From assembly GCA_013400975.1 (NCBI GenBank), contig WBMZ01014044.1, forward strand, positions 1 to 64,000: a DNA stretch of 64,000 nt, in the 5' to 3' direction. Each line of letters begins with the position of its first letter. Within the stretch, counting starts at the first letter, position 1. Of this stretch, positions 52,350-64,000 are shown piece after piece. The translations under genes and the position numbers were made by a program. Origin of the DNA: Atrichornis clamosus. Lineage: Eukaryota > Chordata > Aves > Passeriformes > Menuridae. The notes beneath the pieces are model-generated. The model did not search any database. It worked only from the letters and a program-made list of their open reading frames with translations, and had not been told where the DNA came from.

Positions 52350-53175
52350 CAGAGTCACAGAATATCCTGAGTTGGAAAGGACCCACTGTTGCCCAGAAAA
52401 ATTGGACTCCTTACCTGGTGTGCAACAAGTCATTAATTGCACACTTGAGAGAGACATTGAACATTTATCTCAGAGTTGCACAAGCCTGAGTGCCCAGTGG
52501 TATTCCACAAATCAAGCACACTAACTATCAAAACTTTTCACTATTCATACATTTTAGCAAAGAAAGGCATTAATGTTCATAGTTACATAGTTCTCTTATT
52601 AATTTGTATTCTGTCTTCTCCTGGATAATGATTTTCTCGCTTCTAATGCATGCCCAGTCTTTCTCTACTTTGGAGAGAGTGGGTTTTGGGGTCGATGGTC
52701 CGTAAGCAGCTGGTTGTGATCCCTGCGTGCCGGATTTTATCCAGCCGGAGCTGATTCAGCACAGTTGCTGAGTTGGGTTTAATAGGTTCCTCCATATCTT
52801 GGGAGTTCTCACAAATGACCTTGTGGCCTGTAAATTCTGCATTCTTTGTGTCCACTACTTAGTGCTACGTCTTTCTTCCCAAGCTCTCCCTAGGTCTGAG
52901 ATCACTAGAGCATGTCAAGCCCTAAACCTTAACACGGCACTTCCACCGACAAGTAATTTGTCTTTCTCACACCTGAACATCACACAGAGCTCGCTTTTTA
53001 GCTGCTGTTCCACAGGTTAGATCTTCAGATCCCACATTTTGCAACGCCACGAGGATCATCCAAGTCCAACCCCCGGCGCCACGCAGTACACCCCGAGAAT
53101 CACACCACGAGCCCGAGAGCGCTGTCCAGAGGCTCCTTGAGCCCCGTCGGGCTCGGTGCAGCGAGCACGCCCGGC
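52350..53175 (-). mobile_element. CR1 LINE 3' end, split by a solo LTR
   Basis: Read on the plus strand, the CR1 tail begins AGTCACAGAATATCCTGAG at about 52,353, stops at GGACCCAC (52,386), and resumes after the LTR as GAGGATCATCCAAGTCCAAC (53,051). It then runs through GAATCACACCACGAGCCCG into TTGAGCCCCGTCGGGCTCGG near 53,150. These are consecutive parts of one CR1 3' region. The distal piece is inside the SSR1 CpG island and has drifted to high GC. The boundary near 53,175 is approximate. Confidence 0.85.
52387..53046 (-). mobile_element. Solo LTR of an endogenous retrovirus, nested in CR1
   Basis: This 660-bp insert interrupts the CR1 at a precise point. Its ends form a short inverted repeat: on the plus strand it starts TGTTGC and ends GCAACG (one mismatch to GCAACA). 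A CCAC target duplication flanks it (52,383-52,386 and 53,047-53,050). Read on the minus strand, the 3' part has a GATAAA element resembling a decayed polyadenylation signal, then a U5-like stretch ending in CA. No internal retroviral genes remain, so this is an LTR-LTR recombination product. The family is not identified with certainty; passerine ERV LTRs have this look. Confidence 0.75.
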
Positions 53176-53337
53176 ACCGGGACCCAGCGCTGGGAGCGCA
53201 GGAAGCGCCCGCCCCTGCCGAGCGCTCACGTGACCGCCGCGCCTCCTGCCCGGCCGAGCCACGTCCGCGGGGGCGGAGCGGGGCGGGCGCGGCCCCGGAT
53301 GGAGCGGCGGGAGGAGGCGGCTCCAGCTCCCGCTCCC

Positions 53338-53370
53338 GCAGCAGCAGCAGCAGCGCTCGCCGCCGCCGCC
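53338..53370 (+). repeat. (GCA)5 followed by (CGC)n in SSR1 5' leader
   Basis: A perfect GCA run at 53,338-53,353, then a CGC/GCC run up to the upstream ATG. Trinucleotide repeats in a GC-rich 5' leader are prone to length variation. Confidence 0.8.
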
Positions 53371-53453
53371 ATGGTGGTGGCCCGCAGCGGCAGCCACCGC
53401 CGGGACAGGGTGCGCGGGAGGGTCGGGTCGCAGTGGCCGCCGCCATCATCGCC

Positions 53454-53457
<4 letters not shown>
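53371..53457 (+). CDS. SSR1 upstream ORF (28 codons, overlaps main start)
   Basis: The ATG at 53,371 lies in a near-optimal context, GCCGCCGCCATGG. It opens a 28-codon frame (MVVARSGSHRRDRVRG and onward) whose TGA at 53,455-53,457 overlaps the SSR1 ATG (53,454-53,456) as ATGA. An in-frame upstream ATG at 53,299 would lengthen it to 52 codons, through the Ala run encoded by the CAG/GCC repeat at 53,338-53,370. Whether either ATG is in the transcript depends on the start site, which I cannot see. The peptide is Arg-rich and resembles no family I know. Confidence 0.45.
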
Positions 53458-62882
<9,425 letters not shown>

Positions 62883-64000
62883 TGTGTTGTCCATGTAATA
62901 CTTAGGCATGGATAGAAGTGCAGCTTCCTGCATGCAGTGACTGGTGATGTAGCATGAGCAGTAAAAGATTACAGAACAGATGCACGCAACGGCATGCATT
63001 TTATAGACTTCTAAATTTATGTTTTCTGTGTTTTGTGGATATATTTCTGGTTATATTGTAGAAACATAGTTTCAGTAAAATATTGCCGAAGTGCTGTTGT
63101 CTCCTCTCACAGTTCCCAGAACTCTTTACCTAAAAGGCAGATGTTTATCTTGCCTTCCCCCCTACTTTGGTGTAGTGTCAGGCTGATAAACTCCTATCAG
63201 TAGCATTGACTGGTGTGAGGTGAGAATGCCTCGACAAAGTGCATCCTAGATGAGATGCAAAGAGAAGGGTTTTGAAAACCCTTTGCAGGAGCTACCTTTA
63301 CTTGGCAAAGACTGCTGTTTCAATCAAATAAGCATATTCTGAGCTTCATTCAGTGTAGAAGGGCTAGAGGCCGTAGCTCTGATATGAAGTTGTGCAAGCA
63401 ATTGCTGACTTTGCTTTTCTTTAATTCCTTCACCCTATTTAGGTGTGCTTACATGACATGGGTATAAGGACTAGTGCTGTGCTTGTGAGGATGTAAGCTT
63501 TCTTGTACACTGTCTTCTGTGAGACAAAAGACGTAAACTCCAGACACAGGAGTTTGAAAAGCCTCGATTTAGCAAGAAAAACAGAACCTCTACATGCTAT
63601 TTTTTTCTAAAGAGCAAGCTGTCTTTAATAGGGTTCAAATCCTGGTAGTGTTTGGGCACTGCCCCCAGCACTTTCTTAAGCCAAATAGGTATTTATATCT
63701 TAATACCTGAAGTCAAGGAAAAACTAATGGTTAAGTTCTTCTTAATTGTGGTTTTCTCAGCTCCAGGTTCATTTCAATTAGAACTATACACTAGAATTCT
63801 TTAACATACATAACCATCAAGATCTCAGAGTTTCTTGACTTTTTTATTGTTGACACTTCATACTGTACTGATGGGCCTGTAATGGCATGATGCCTGCTCC
63901 TTGTGTTTGCACATACTCTAAACATGAGGTTATTGGGGATTGTTCTGATTAAGAAAATGCATTTTTAAGTCATCAGATGCACTTAACAATCACTTTAGCA
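62883..64000 (+). other. SSR1: SSR1 intron or alternative 3' UTR, to window end
   Basis: No exon encoding the canonical basic SSR1 C-terminus and no canonical polyadenylation hexamer found. Most likely intron leading to the terminal exon outside the window. Confidence 0.55.

Noticed and set aside
52643..52855. 70-codon minus-strand open frame
   Set aside because: Lies wholly inside the solo LTR and has no retroviral protein motif.

Overview
The window is vertebrate nuclear DNA from a bird, most likely a songbird. Genes are split by GT-AG introns and the repeats are mostly CR1 LINE 3' ends. One repeat (about 17,185-17,325) pairs a tRNA-Ile-like head with a CR1-type tail, the structure of the SINE family known from zebra finch (TguSINE1), which points to Passeriformes. 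The only gene content I can support is a block known from human chromosome 6p24: RIOK1 on the minus strand, a decayed trace of a CAGE1-like gene, and SSR1 on the plus strand.

Layout. 1-25,160 holds no recognisable gene. It is probably the spacer between the RIOK1 3' end and desmoplakin (DSP), which lies beyond RIOK1 in human. It contains a few old CR1 pieces, one SINE, a 22-base assembly gap next to a G-quadruplex-prone tract, and one cluster of transcription-factor motifs near 2.5-2.76 kb. 25,264-40,377 (minus) is a complete RIOK1 coding region of 17 exons (571 codons plus stop). All splice sites and kinase residues are in place. Its CpG-rich promoter is flanked by two CR1 elements, one in intron 1 and one just upstream of the gene. 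41-52.3 kb is AT-rich and mostly unassigned. Near 46.2-46.8 kb, on the plus strand, lies a broken coiled-coil reading frame that fits CAGE1 by position, orientation and residue pattern. At 52,350-53,175 a 660-bp solo LTR sits inside a CR1 copy, directly against the SSR1 promoter. 53,454-62,882 and beyond (plus) is SSR1: seven constant coding exons are visible, then either a 15-base microexon leading to a last exon outside the window, or read-through to a stop inside it.

Function. RIOK1 is an atypical kinase/ATPase of cytoplasmic 40S ribosome maturation and a partner of PRMT5. SSR1 is the alpha subunit of the translocon-associated protein (TRAP) complex, which works beside Sec61 in the ER membrane. 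The two are neighbours by conserved gene order, not members of one pathway. I see no novel multi-gene system. The observations most worth checking are the CAGE1 relic, the SSR1 upstream ORF whose stop overlaps the main start codon, the SSR1 C-terminal microexon choice, and the nested LTR/CR1 at the SSR1 promoter.
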